Shown piece by piece: positions 51,890 through 60,294 of a stretch of DNA of 64,000 bases. The position numbers and the translations under genes were made by a program. Numbering within the stretch: position 1 is the first letter of the stretch; every line of letters begins with the position of its first letter. The stretch is taken from the NCBI GenBank assembly GCA_964533965.1, contig CAZHNN010000005.1, positions 1-64,000 of the forward strand. Direction: 5' to 3'. This DNA is from RGIG3178 sp964533965. Its GTDB lineage: Bacteria; Bacillota; Clostridia; Christensenellales; QAND01. The notes beneath the pieces were generated by a model. The model saw only the letters and a list, made by a program, of their open reading frames with translations, ran no database searches and had not been told where the DNA came from.

Positions 51890-51918
51890 AAAGGCTGCCA
51901 ATATGATCGGCAGCCTTT
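51890..51918 (-). terminator. Hairpin terminator upstream of the thioesterase gene
   Basis: AAAGGCTGCC / GGCAGCCTTT, a 10-bp stem with a 9-nt loop. On the minus strand it ends with TTTACAATA. It insulates the thioesterase gene from the HTH gene. Confidence 0.7.
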
Positions 51919-51956
51919 AGTGTATCATACGTTTGCTTTTTTGTTTACCTTGTTAA

Positions 51957-51984
51957 GAAACGCTTTGCTTTCGCAAAGCGTTTC
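51957..51984 (-). terminator. Hairpin after the HTH gene
   Basis: A perfect 12-bp stem GAAACGCTTTGC / GCAAAGCGTTTC with a 4-nt loop, 8 bp after the HTH stop codon. The T run is short (TTTCTT). Confidence 0.7.
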
Positions 51985-51991
51985 TCTCTTG

Positions 51992-52171
51992 TTACTCTTC
52001 TTTGGATCCATCCGAACGGATGAATGCTTCAAGCTCATCGGCGGTGACGCGCCATATCTTACCGTTGATCTTGGTTCCCTTAAGAGATCCTTCGCGCAGC
52101 CAGTTCCATACGGTGTGCTTGCGAACCTTCAAGATCGCTGCCACTTCTTCAGGTGTGTAAAAAGTTTCCAT
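51992..52171 (-). CDS. Small excisionase/MerR-like helix-turn-helix protein
   Basis: 59 residues: YTPEEVAAILKVRKHTVWNWLREGSLKGTKINGKIWRVTADELEAFI is a winged helix of the excisionase (HTH_17) family. GGGAGAG precedes ATG 52171. Freestanding copies act as DNA-binding regulators. There is no integrase or other phage gene nearby, so a prophage origin is not supported. Confidence 0.88.
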   Translation of the reverse strand: METFYTPEEVAAILKVRKHTVWNWLREGSLKGTKINGKIWRVTADELEAFIRSDGSKEE

Positions 52172-52251
52172 GTTATTCTCTCCCTTATTGTGTTTTTGTT
52201 GACAAAGACTCAATCCCACATTAACATTCAAGCTTAAGGAGCGTGAACGCC

Positions 52252-53043
52252 TTGATCGTAGATTTTCACACCCATGCTTTTGACCAATGCATTGCCCATC
52301 ATGCCATGAACACTCTCTCCGCAAACAGTGGCCTTCTTCCTCATACCGACGGTACTTCCGAAGGACTTCTTCATCATGCCTCTACCAACGGAGTGAACGC
52401 CTGCGTTGTGTTGAATATCGCCACCAAACCGTCTTCCCAGAGAGTTGTGAACGATTATGCCTTCTCCCTTTGTTGTGAACGCCTGATCGGATTTGGTTCC
52501 GTCCATCCATTTGCAGAGGATGCGATGGATGAATTGGATCGCATCGCGGATCTGGGCTTGCGCGGAATCAAATTGCACCCCGATTATCAAGGCTTCTTTG
52601 TCGATGACGCAAAGGCTGTCCGCGTATACGAAAAGGCTTCTTCGCTTGGACTCATCACCGTATTACACAGTGGGAGCGACCTTGGTCGACCGTTTCCGGT
52701 ACACTGCACCCCAAAACGGCTTTCCCATGTACTTGCCGCTTTCAAAGCCCCCGTCGTTGCTGCACACCTGGGTGGTTTTCAGCATTATGACGAAGTTGAA
52801 AAACATCTTGTAGGCACTGATGTGTACCTTGACACTGCTTTCCTCTACGGTGCGATTTCTCCGGAGCAGGCACGGCGTATCATCACTAACCACGGAAGTG
52901 AACGCATTCTATTCGGAAGCGATTGCCCCTGGCAAGGGATGCGCGATGCATTGCATGTCATTCGCAGTCTTGATCTTCCATATCTTGATATCACAAACAT
53001 TTTGGAAAAGAATGCCTTTCGCATTCTTCGCCTCAATGCCTGA
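52252..53043 (+). CDS. Metal-dependent amidohydrolase (amidohydrolase_2 / TatD-like)
   Basis: 263 residues. IVDFHTHAFDQ gives the HxH metal site; GIKLHPDYQGF, AAHLGGFQHYDEV and LFGSDCPW complete a TIM-barrel hydrolase or decarboxylase. Substrate unknown. TTG 52252 is chosen because AAGGAG lies 10 nt upstream; GTG 52243 is too close to that site. Confidence 0.83.
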   Translation: MIVDFHTHAFDQCIAHHAMNTLSANSGLLPHTDGTSEGLLHHASTNGVNACVVLNIATKPSSQRVVNDYAFSLCCERLIGFGSVHPFAEDAMDELDRIADLGLRGIKLHPDYQGFFVDDAKAVRVYEKASSLGLITVLHSGSDLGRPFPVHCTPKRLSHVLAAFKAPVVAAHLGGFQHYDEVEKHLVGTDVYLDTAFLYGAISPEQARRIITNHGSERILFGSDCPWQGMRDALHVIRSLDLPYLDITNILEKNAFRILRLNA

Positions 53044-53207
53044 CATCCGATGCCTTCCCCAATCATCTTTACTTTGCCCAAGAACGATCAAATTCGTTCA
53101 TTCGCTTTCGAACTAATTGCCGTTCTCTTATTTTGCCCTAATTGGTTATTGCACAGTTAAATAATAATCTATCTAAAAAATTTGTCAAGCGTTTTTGCCT
53201 TGTTATT

Positions 53208-53224
53208 TATCTTTTGAAAAGATA
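53208..53224. repeat. 17-bp palindrome in a convergent intergenic region
   Basis: TATCTTTT-G-AAAAGATA is perfectly symmetric. It lies in the AT-rich 265 bp between the amidohydrolase and M20 genes, where no gene start is nearby. Confidence 0.6.
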
Positions 53225-53308
53225 TTGCGCGCATTTGAATGATTATGCTTATTTTTTTCTAGCCATACATCATTTACGTCGCTTGATTCCTCATTCTTTT
53301 CTTTGGTG

Positions 53309-54634
53309 TCACACCAATTCTGCTAATGTTTCATCGCGAATCATACTTTCCATATATTCGATATATGATTCTTTTGTCAATCTTGGCTGGTAATGGTTGA
53401 CAATACCTTTGGCACGTTCCGCATTGTCCTTCAAAAGACGATAGGTCGCAAGCGCGAACATCTTTGCAGTGAGCATGTAATAAATTTCATCATCGATCAC
53501 CGAAAAGTCGGCACCATGTGTCACACCCGTGTAGCCCCCGGTTCTGAACTGAAGAACGGGCATCAGATGCTGAACATCGCCTACATCCGTAGATCCGCCG
53601 CCATGGGAATTCATAGGCGTCTCAAATGGCGTGATCTGTGGGGCTGCGATCCCGGCGGCTTCCAACAGCACGCTGTTGTCTTCGATCGGAATACAGGGCA
53701 AATAGCCGGGCCGCGTACTTATCTCCACACCCGCTCCCATGCTGATGGCAGCTCCTTTAAAAGCTCTGTCGAATTTCACTTCTGTCTGCCGCACGGATTC
53801 CATTGTCATTGCCCGAACCAAGCCTTCGAGCACAACATTGTTCGGAATGACGTTAACAAGATCGCCGCCCTTTGTCATAATGGCATGCACGCGTACATGG
53901 TCCTCGTCCCGGAAGGTTTCACGGATCATGCTCATGGCGTTTAGCCCGAGCGCCGCCGCATTCAATGCGTTGATCCCTCTTTCGGGTGAACCCGCGGCAT
54001 GAGACGCACGTCCCTTGAAGCGCACCACTTTGGATACGAAACCGCTGTTCGTTCCGTTGCCAACGGATAGGGGTACGACGCCGCTGTGGTGTGCGATGCA
54101 CAAATCGATATCGTCGAAGGCGCCGATCCGAATGAGCTCACTCTTTCCGCCTCCATAGCGGATCTTCCCTTGCCGCATCAACGAATCCTTGAATTCCACT
54201 TCGCCGTACTCTTCGCTCGGAACTCCAAAGAAACAGACATCGCCCTCTAAAGCTTTATGCACTTCGGGATCACAGAGCGCGATGGCTGCTCCTAAAACAC
54301 CGGTCAGTTGCGCGTCATGCCCGCAACAGTGCGCAGCTCCCGTTTCCGGATTGCTGCTTGCGTTTTCCGGTATCATGAGGGCATCGAATTCCCCAATGAG
54401 CGCTACGCATAGATTTTCTCCGCTTTCAGCTTTCAATATACTCTTGACACCAGTTATGGCGAGTTGACGCGTGACGTTCAATCCCAGACCTTCGAGCTCC
54501 TGCGCGAACTTTTCCGATGTGCGGAACTCCTTGTATCCCATCTCTGCATGGGCGTGGATGTCCCGTCCAAAGCTGATGATCCTTTCCCTGTTTTGATCGA
54601 TGATCTCAACGATTCGTTTCTCTGTCTGATCCAT
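53309..54634 (-). CDS. M20-family metallopeptidase/amidohydrolase (AbgB/hippurate hydrolase-like)
   Basis: 441 residues. HAHAEMGYKEFRTS, ALIGEFDALMIPENA, CCGHDAQLTGVLGAAIAL, FFGVPSEEYGEVEF and SHGGGSTDVGDVQHLMP follow the M20D pattern, with a dimerisation domain in the middle. It hydrolyses N-acyl amino acids or p-aminobenzoyl-glutamate-like amides. AGGAGGT precedes the ATG, which overlaps the stop of the upstream gene (TAATG). Confidence 0.9.
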   Translation of the reverse strand: MDQTEKRIVEIIDQNRERIISFGRDIHAHAEMGYKEFRTSEKFAQELEGLGLNVTRQLAITGVKSILKAESGENLCVALIGEFDALMIPENASSNPETGAAHCCGHDAQLTGVLGAAIALCDPEVHKALEGDVCFFGVPSEEYGEVEFKDSLMRQGKIRYGGGKSELIRIGAFDDIDLCIAHHSGVVPLSVGNGTNSGFVSKVVRFKGRASHAAGSPERGINALNAAALGLNAMSMIRETFRDEDHVRVHAIMTKGGDLVNVIPNNVVLEGLVRAMTMESVRQTEVKFDRAFKGAAISMGAGVEISTRPGYLPCIPIEDNSVLLEAAGIAAPQITPFETPMNSHGGGSTDVGDVQHLMPVLQFRTGGYTGVTHGADFSVIDDEIYYMLTAKMFALATYRLLKDNAERAKGIVNHYQPRLTKESYIEYMESMIRDETLAELV

Positions 54635-55035
54635 TATTCTACCTCCTGAAGAAGCCGCCGTTTTCTGTCCGCCAATTCTTCAATCTTTTTTGCCAGCGGC
54701 ACATATATGGCAGACGACATAAGGGAAAAATAGTACTCACCATCCGCTGTATAGCAGGTTACATTTCCAGCGCTATACCACATCGACGGAAACAACCGAT
54801 CGATTTTTTCCAAAGGCAAGTCAAGCAGCAAAGCCGGCTGCATAGAAGCATTCAACACGATGATCCTATCTTCCGTCAGGATGAGCAGGCTTCTAATCTG
54901 GTGATAACAAGCGGATATGGCTGCCTCTATTTTTTCCGTTTCCTGTATGTATTGCGGTACAAGCTGCATTTCAGCTTCCTGGAAATCGGCCGCATACAAG
55001 GGCAGCGCCATCAGTGTCCGTTTCATATCGTCCAA
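54634..55035 (-). CDS. Uncharacterised protein, possibly PH-like
   Basis: 133 residues, soluble. The middle has regular short strands (RSLLILTEDRIIVLNASMQPALLLDLPLEKIDRLFPS, then VTCYTADGEYYFSL) that resemble bacterial PH-like domains, and the end is a charged helix. Start uncertain: TTG 55035 or ATG 55026, both with weak sites. Co-transcribed with the M20 gene. Confidence 0.6.
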   Translation of the reverse strand: MDDMKRTLMALPLYAADFQEAEMQLVPQYIQETEKIEAAISACYHQIRSLLILTEDRIIVLNASMQPALLLDLPLEKIDRLFPSMWYSAGNVTCYTADGEYYFSLMSSAIYVPLAKKIEELADRKRRLLQEVE

Positions 55036-55219
55036 ACCAATTTCATCCTTTTTGTAATGCCGTATACCCTATCGATTTACCGTATGATATTTAGTCGTAT
55101 TTAGGGCTCCATAGAGACGTTTGCATTCTTGTTAAGAAATAGACGTTTGCTTAAACTCCATGTCTTAGCATATGCTCCTTTAGAATTAGTATAGCACAGA
55201 ACAAGCTAACCACAAGTGG

Positions 55220-56320
55220 TTACTGCCCAATATCCAATTGAATTTGAACGATTTCGCTGAAACTACCTACCCGAACGGGCGTTGCCCAAAATCCAAAGCC
55301 ACAGGATACAATGACCTGCGTTCCTCCTTTTTTCGCATACCCGTAATCAACGTCAAAAACAAGATCGGTTGCAAGGTTGAACGGAAACAATTGTCCGTAA
55401 TGTGTGTGCCCGGATAAGACGAGACTTACCCCGGCTTTTTCCTCCTCAGCCAAATCATTGGGCTGGTGGTCCATCACGACAATCGGCAAATCGGTCCTCT
55501 GTATCAAGGAGGAGATAGGTTCTCTGTTTTCTACTTTGTGATCCTTTCGTCCGATCAGAACAAAGGAATCGTCAATTATAACGCTTTGGTCCTGCAGGAT
55601 ATGCAATGGAGTATTGTCAAAAAAAGCTGCGGCCTTGGTCCCACCGTCGTAACTATCATGGTTGCCAAGGCATGCATATACACCATACTTCGCCTTTATT
55701 TTCAAAAACTCCGCTCTGATTTCATCTGAATGCTCTAGATCGATCGTAGCATTGTCAAATATATCGCCCGCTATCAGCACCAGATCCGGTGAGAGAGTGT
55801 TGATCCGCGCCACGAGCGTAGAGAGGTTTTCCACGTTGATGAATTTTCCGGTGTGTATATCTGATACCATGACGATGTTATACTTCTTCCCATGGTTCTC
55901 GCCCAGCTCTACTGCGTATTGCTTTATCCGGGTATGATAAGCGCTCCATGAACCAAACAGGACGATGATCAGTGATGCCGCTATGGAAAACAAGGTGATT
56001 TGAAACGCATGCTTTTTAAAAAAGACGGCTGACGGAATGAATTTTCGTAAAAGTATCAACACATCCGTCAGGATCGTGAACAAGATCATATAAAAAACAA
56101 ACGCCAACCAATATACACCGGTGTATGTGACGATACGCGACACTAAAGGTGGCAGATATAGGGTCGTTCTGCTTATGGCAAAACAAACTGCAAACAGGAT
56201 GCAGGTGATTGCAAAAACGATCCAGTGCGCTTTGGTGAGCCGTTTCCAAACGCGCTGCCAGCATCGTATGCATACATATGCATACAGCGCGTAAAACGGG
56301 ATGAGGGCAAGGTGGAACAA
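55220..56320 (-). CDS. Membrane metallophosphoesterase (YkuE/YaeI-like)
   Basis: About 366 residues: four N-terminal membrane helices, then a calcineurin-like phosphoesterase with VSDIHTG, AGDIFDN, LGNHDSYDG, VMDHQP and SGHTHYGQLFP, a complete di-metal site. Members dephosphorylate lipids or act on envelope substrates. TTG 56320 follows GGGAGAG at 5 nt; the frame is open to TTG 56359, which has no ribosome site. Confidence 0.87.
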   Translation of the reverse strand: MFHLALIPFYALYAYVCIRCWQRVWKRLTKAHWIVFAITCILFAVCFAISRTTLYLPPLVSRIVTYTGVYWLAFVFYMILFTILTDVLILLRKFIPSAVFFKKHAFQITLFSIAASLIIVLFGSWSAYHTRIKQYAVELGENHGKKYNIVMVSDIHTGKFINVENLSTLVARINTLSPDLVLIAGDIFDNATIDLEHSDEIRAEFLKIKAKYGVYACLGNHDSYDGGTKAAAFFDNTPLHILQDQSVIIDDSFVLIGRKDHKVENREPISSLIQRTDLPIVVMDHQPNDLAEEEKAGVSLVLSGHTHYGQLFPFNLATDLVFDVDYGYAKKGGTQVIVSCGFGFWATPVRVGSFSEIVQIQLDIGQ

Positions 56321-56376
56321 TTCAACTCTCCCTTTTGGTGAGAAGATGGCTGCAGACAAGATGCAGCTATCGGTTA

Positions 56377-57642
56377 TTATAGTTGGCTCAGGCTTTTCCT
56401 CAAGTCGTCAATGATGTCGTCCACATTCTCCAATCCTACGGAAATGCGGATCAACCCGGGGTTGACGCCGGCGGCAATCAATTGCTCCTCGGTCAGCTGG
56501 CGGTGCGTAGCGCTTGCCGGGTGCAGAACACAGGTGCGTATGTCCGCCACATGCACTTCTTTGGACGCCAGTTTCAAACCGTTGATGAATTTTGCAGCAT
56601 GCTCTTTGCCACCTTTTACGGTAACGGAGATGACGCCGCAGGTCCCTTTTGGTAGGTATTTTTGCGCAAGAGCATAGTATTTATCCGACGGCAATGCCGC
56701 ATAATGCACCGCTTCGATCTTATCGGACGTCTGCAGGAACTGCGCCACCTTCAGCGCGTTTTCACAGTAGCGTTCCATGCGAAGAGGGAGTGTTTCAAGG
56801 CCAAGGTTGAGCAAAAATGCGGAATGTGCGGCGGGATACGCGCCAAAATCGCGCATCAGTTGCATGCGGGCTTTGACGATGTATGCCGCTTTGCCAAACT
56901 CTCGCGTATACACAATGCCGTGATATGATTCATCCGGTTCGGTGAACTCCGGGAATTTCCCGCAGGTCCAGTCGAAAGTGCCTGCGTCGACGATGACGCC
57001 GCCAACCTGCAGTGCATGCCCGTCCATGTATTTGGTGGTGGAATGCAGCACGATATCCGCACCGTATTCGATCGGCTTGCACAGGATTGGCGTGGCAAAT
57101 GTATTATCGATGATAAGCGGAACATTGTTCTTATGTGCAATGCGGGCGAACTTTTCGATGTCCAGCACCGTTAGCGCCGGATTTGCCAGCGTTTCGCCGA
57201 AAACAGCTTTGGTATTTGGCTTAAACGCTTTTTGTATCGTATCTTCGTTTGCGTCAATATCCACAAAAATGCATTCGATGCCGAGTTTTTTTAATGTGAC
57301 CGCAAACAAGTTCACCGTTCCGCCGTAGATGGTGGAGGCGCTGATAAAGCTGTCTCCGCTGTTGCAGAGGTTGAGTATGGATAAAAGTGAAGCCGCCTGT
57401 CCGGAAGAGGTGCACATCGCACCTATGCCGCCCTCAAGTGCAGCGATCTTCTTCTCTACAGCCTCAACGGTAGGGTTGGAAAACCGCGAATACATATGTG
57501 CGGTCGGCATATCAAACAAGGCGCCTATCTGTTCGGTGGAATCGAATACGTAGGTGGTGCTTTGCACAATAGGCATCACACGAGGTTCACCATTTTTTGG
57601 TTCATAACCGGCGTGCAGACATTTCGTTTCATCTCTCATCAT
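56377..57642 (-). CDS. O-acetylhomoserine sulfhydrylase / methionine gamma-lyase family PLP enzyme
   Basis: 421 residues. TKCLHAGYEP, PIVQSTTYVFDS, YSRFSNPTVEAVEKKIAALEGG, and the PLP lysine in LHSTTKYMDGH identify the Cys/Met metabolism family. HPASATHRQLTEEQLIAAGV at the end fits the MetY subgroup. It would make homocysteine or methionine thioethers, or degrade methionine. ATG 57642 has AGGAGG 6 nt upstream. Confidence 0.92.
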   Translation of the reverse strand: MMRDETKCLHAGYEPKNGEPRVMPIVQSTTYVFDSTEQIGALFDMPTAHMYSRFSNPTVEAVEKKIAALEGGIGAMCTSSGQAASLLSILNLCNSGDSFISASTIYGGTVNLFAVTLKKLGIECIFVDIDANEDTIQKAFKPNTKAVFGETLANPALTVLDIEKFARIAHKNNVPLIIDNTFATPILCKPIEYGADIVLHSTTKYMDGHALQVGGVIVDAGTFDWTCGKFPEFTEPDESYHGIVYTREFGKAAYIVKARMQLMRDFGAYPAAHSAFLLNLGLETLPLRMERYCENALKVAQFLQTSDKIEAVHYAALPSDKYYALAQKYLPKGTCGVISVTVKGGKEHAAKFINGLKLASKEVHVADIRTCVLHPASATHRQLTEEQLIAAGVNPGLIRISVGLENVDDIIDDLRKSLSQL

Positions 57643-57762
57643 GCAAAACCTCCTAAAGTGCTTGAATCCATCGTACGTTTGATTCAATGCGGACATGAGC
57701 CAACACTGAATGCACAGTTCTTCTATTTTGGCGGTATTCAAACGCCGAAATCTGCCGTCTGA

Positions 57763-57785
57763 TCACTAAAGTAACTTTTTAGTGA
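57763..57785. repeat. Inverted repeat upstream of the MetY-type gene
   Basis: TCACTAAA-N7-TTTAGTGA, 8-bp perfect arms, about 120 bp before the start codon. Operator-like; no S-box or T-box motif was seen in this leader. Confidence 0.55.
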
Positions 57786-57930
57786 TTCAACCATATACCA
57801 ATGTTTGATATTATCACAGGCTGTCAATTCCTGCAAGAAACAATACAGTATCGCAACTTGTCTTTTTGCCGTGAAAGCAGACGATCATGCGCAAATTGAA
57901 ACTCAACAGGTTTGTTATCGCCGCATATCA

Positions 57931-60282
57931 TTACTTCAGCTCAATGATGGTAACGCCGTCTTCTCCTTCGCCATATCCGCCGCTGCGCATGCTTTTGACG
58001 TGTGGATGCCGTTTCAGATAGGCTCGCACGCCTGCCCGAAGCGCTCCCGTGCCCTTGCCATGGATGATGCTGGTCTGCAACATGCCGGAAAGAAAGGCCG
58101 AATCCAAGTGCATGTCAATCACCGCAATCGTTTCGTCCACCGTCATGCCACGCACGTCGACTTCCATCGGTACGCCCTTGTCCTCGCGCTTTACCCTGGA
58201 GGACTCCCTGCTCTTCTCTTCGGGCGAATCCGCGGTGCGCAGTTGATCTTTGGGCACACTGAGTTTTATGATGCCTGCCTGTACCATGACATCACCTTTG
58301 CTGTCCGGCTTGGAAAGCACCGTCGCCGCCGTGCGGAGCGAGAGTACATAAACGCGATCACCTGCTTCGATGGTCCTGGGGATCTCGTGCCGGTCTTCTT
58401 CTTGCATCTGTTCATCCAATTCGGTTTTTAACCCGGCGATTGCCTTTTGCGATGTCCGCGCGCTCTGCAGCAGCCGTTCCCGTTCGTTTCGGTTCTCAGC
58501 GCTAGCCGCCTGACGCGCCATATCTATCGCTTCGTCCGCTTGCTGCCTTGCCTGCTCCAACGTACGCTGTGCTTTGATCAGGGCATCCTTTGCACGTTGC
58601 TCATCCTTCTGCGCCTTTTTGCGGAGCGATTCCAGTTCTTCCTCAAACGCCTGACGTTCCCGATCCGATTGTTGCTTTGCTTGTTCAAGCTGCTTTTGCG
58701 CCGCAATGCGCAATGCTTCCGCCGCCTGTATGGCGGATTCGAGCCGCATCGCTTCTTCACGGACATGCGCTTTGGCGTTATCAATCACGCTATCCGGCAA
58801 ACCAAGCCTGCGGCTAATTTCAAATGCGTTGCTGCTTCCCGCAAAGCCTATCAAAAGCCGGTAGGTCGGGCGCAGCGTCGCAAGGTCAAATTCCATGCCT
58901 GCGTTCATATAGCCTGGCTCGGACATTGCAAAGGATTTCAGTTCGCTGTAGTGCGTTGTTGCAATGACCTTCGCGCCCTTGTCGGTCAAGGCCTGCAGGA
59001 TGGCGATGGCGAGCGCTGCTCCTTCCACAGGGTCTGTTCCCACGCCAAGCTCATCCACCAGCACCATCGTCTTTTCCTTTGCCTTTTGCAGGATCTCGAC
59101 CAGGTTGACCATGTGTGAGGAAAAGGTGGATAGCGACTGCTCGATGCTCTGTTCGTCACCAATATCCGCAAACAGCGCTTCATAGCACGGCAAGTCCGCT
59201 CTTGCACATGGTAGAAACACTCCGCTTTGCGCGAGTAGTATAAACAAGCCTACTGTCTTGAGCGTTACGGTCTTGCCGCCCGTGTTGGGTCCGGTGATAA
59301 TCAGTGCGTTGGTATCTGCGCTGCAGACAATGTTGATGGGCACAACCTGCTCCTTGGCTATCAACGGATGGCGTGCAGCTTTGAGTGAGAGCGCCCCGTC
59401 CGCATGCATTGACGGACAGACAGCCTTCATGGAACGTCCCCATCCCACCTTGGCGAACAGCAGGTCCAGATTACCCATTGTGTCGATGCTATAGGAGATG
59501 CTCTCGCATTGGCTTCCTATCGTCTGCCCCAACGTCTGCAGGATGCGCTGTATCTCATTGCGTTCCGCAGCCTGGTATTCGCGAAGCGCGTTGTTTGCCT
59601 GCAAAACCGCCAGCGGCTCGATAAAGACCGTGGCGCCGCTGGCGCTTCGATCGTGTTCCAAACCGCTGACAGCGCTTGCATATTCCGCCTTTACCGGCAC
59701 CACATAGCGGCCATTTCGCATCGTGATGATGTTGTCCTGCAGCATGGTGCGCATGGACGCCGAAGAGATGATCTCGTTGAGCTTTTGCCGTACCTGCTCC
59801 GAAGCCAGGCGGATCTGGCGTCGGATGCTTCGCAGTTCCGGGCTCGCGTCGTCCGCGATCTCCTCTTCGTTGATGATGCAGCGGAAGATCTCTTGTTCCG
59901 CATGCTGCTGCGGCACGAGCGATTCGATATGTGGCATAAGCCTTTGTATACCCTCGCATTGCCCCAACTTGCTCTTGACAAGTCGTATGGAACGCAATGT
60001 GTGCGCTGCCTCAAGCAGCTCAGACGGAGATGGAATGCCGCCCACTGCACAGCGCTGCAACAACTCACGGCAATCCGAATACGGCTGCATCGGGTTCCCG
60101 CCCACTCTGGTCCAGGCTTCGTCCGCATCGAGTGTAAGCAAAAGAGCGCCCTGCACACCAATCAAATCGGAAACCGGTGCAAGCGCAATGCTACGCTGTG
60201 CGCCCAATGGGCTCACAGCGTGCGATGATATCTGCCGTGTAATCTTATCGTATTCGAGAATCCTTCTGACCCGTTCGTCCAA
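57931..60282 (-). CDS. mutS2: MutS2 ATPase/endonuclease
   Basis: 783 residues: core domain, ATPase with ITGPNTGGKTVTLKT and VLVDELGVGTDPVEGAALA, a long coiled coil (about 510-630), and a C-terminal Smr nuclease domain (VDVRGMTVDETIAVIDMHLD, IHGKGTGALR). The mismatch-recognition domain of MutS is absent, as usual for MutS2. It suppresses recombination, and in Bacillus acts on collided ribosomes. TTG 60282 start; its AAGGAG overlaps the pheT stop. Confidence 0.95.
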   Translation of the reverse strand: MDERVRRILEYDKITRQISSHAVSPLGAQRSIALAPVSDLIGVQGALLLTLDADEAWTRVGGNPMQPYSDCRELLQRCAVGGIPSPSELLEAAHTLRSIRLVKSKLGQCEGIQRLMPHIESLVPQQHAEQEIFRCIINEEEIADDASPELRSIRRQIRLASEQVRQKLNEIISSASMRTMLQDNIITMRNGRYVVPVKAEYASAVSGLEHDRSASGATVFIEPLAVLQANNALREYQAAERNEIQRILQTLGQTIGSQCESISYSIDTMGNLDLLFAKVGWGRSMKAVCPSMHADGALSLKAARHPLIAKEQVVPINIVCSADTNALIITGPNTGGKTVTLKTVGLFILLAQSGVFLPCARADLPCYEALFADIGDEQSIEQSLSTFSSHMVNLVEILQKAKEKTMVLVDELGVGTDPVEGAALAIAILQALTDKGAKVIATTHYSELKSFAMSEPGYMNAGMEFDLATLRPTYRLLIGFAGSSNAFEISRRLGLPDSVIDNAKAHVREEAMRLESAIQAAEALRIAAQKQLEQAKQQSDRERQAFEEELESLRKKAQKDEQRAKDALIKAQRTLEQARQQADEAIDMARQAASAENRNERERLLQSARTSQKAIAGLKTELDEQMQEEDRHEIPRTIEAGDRVYVLSLRTAATVLSKPDSKGDVMVQAGIIKLSVPKDQLRTADSPEEKSRESSRVKREDKGVPMEVDVRGMTVDETIAVIDMHLDSAFLSGMLQTSIIHGKGTGALRAGVRAYLKRHPHVKSMRSGGYGEGEDGVTIIELK

Positions 60283-60294
60283 TCTTTTCTCCTT

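Noticed and set aside
51992..52171. Excisionase of an integrated element
   Set aside because: Only a freestanding HTH gene is present; no integrase, attachment-site repeat or phage gene lies around it.
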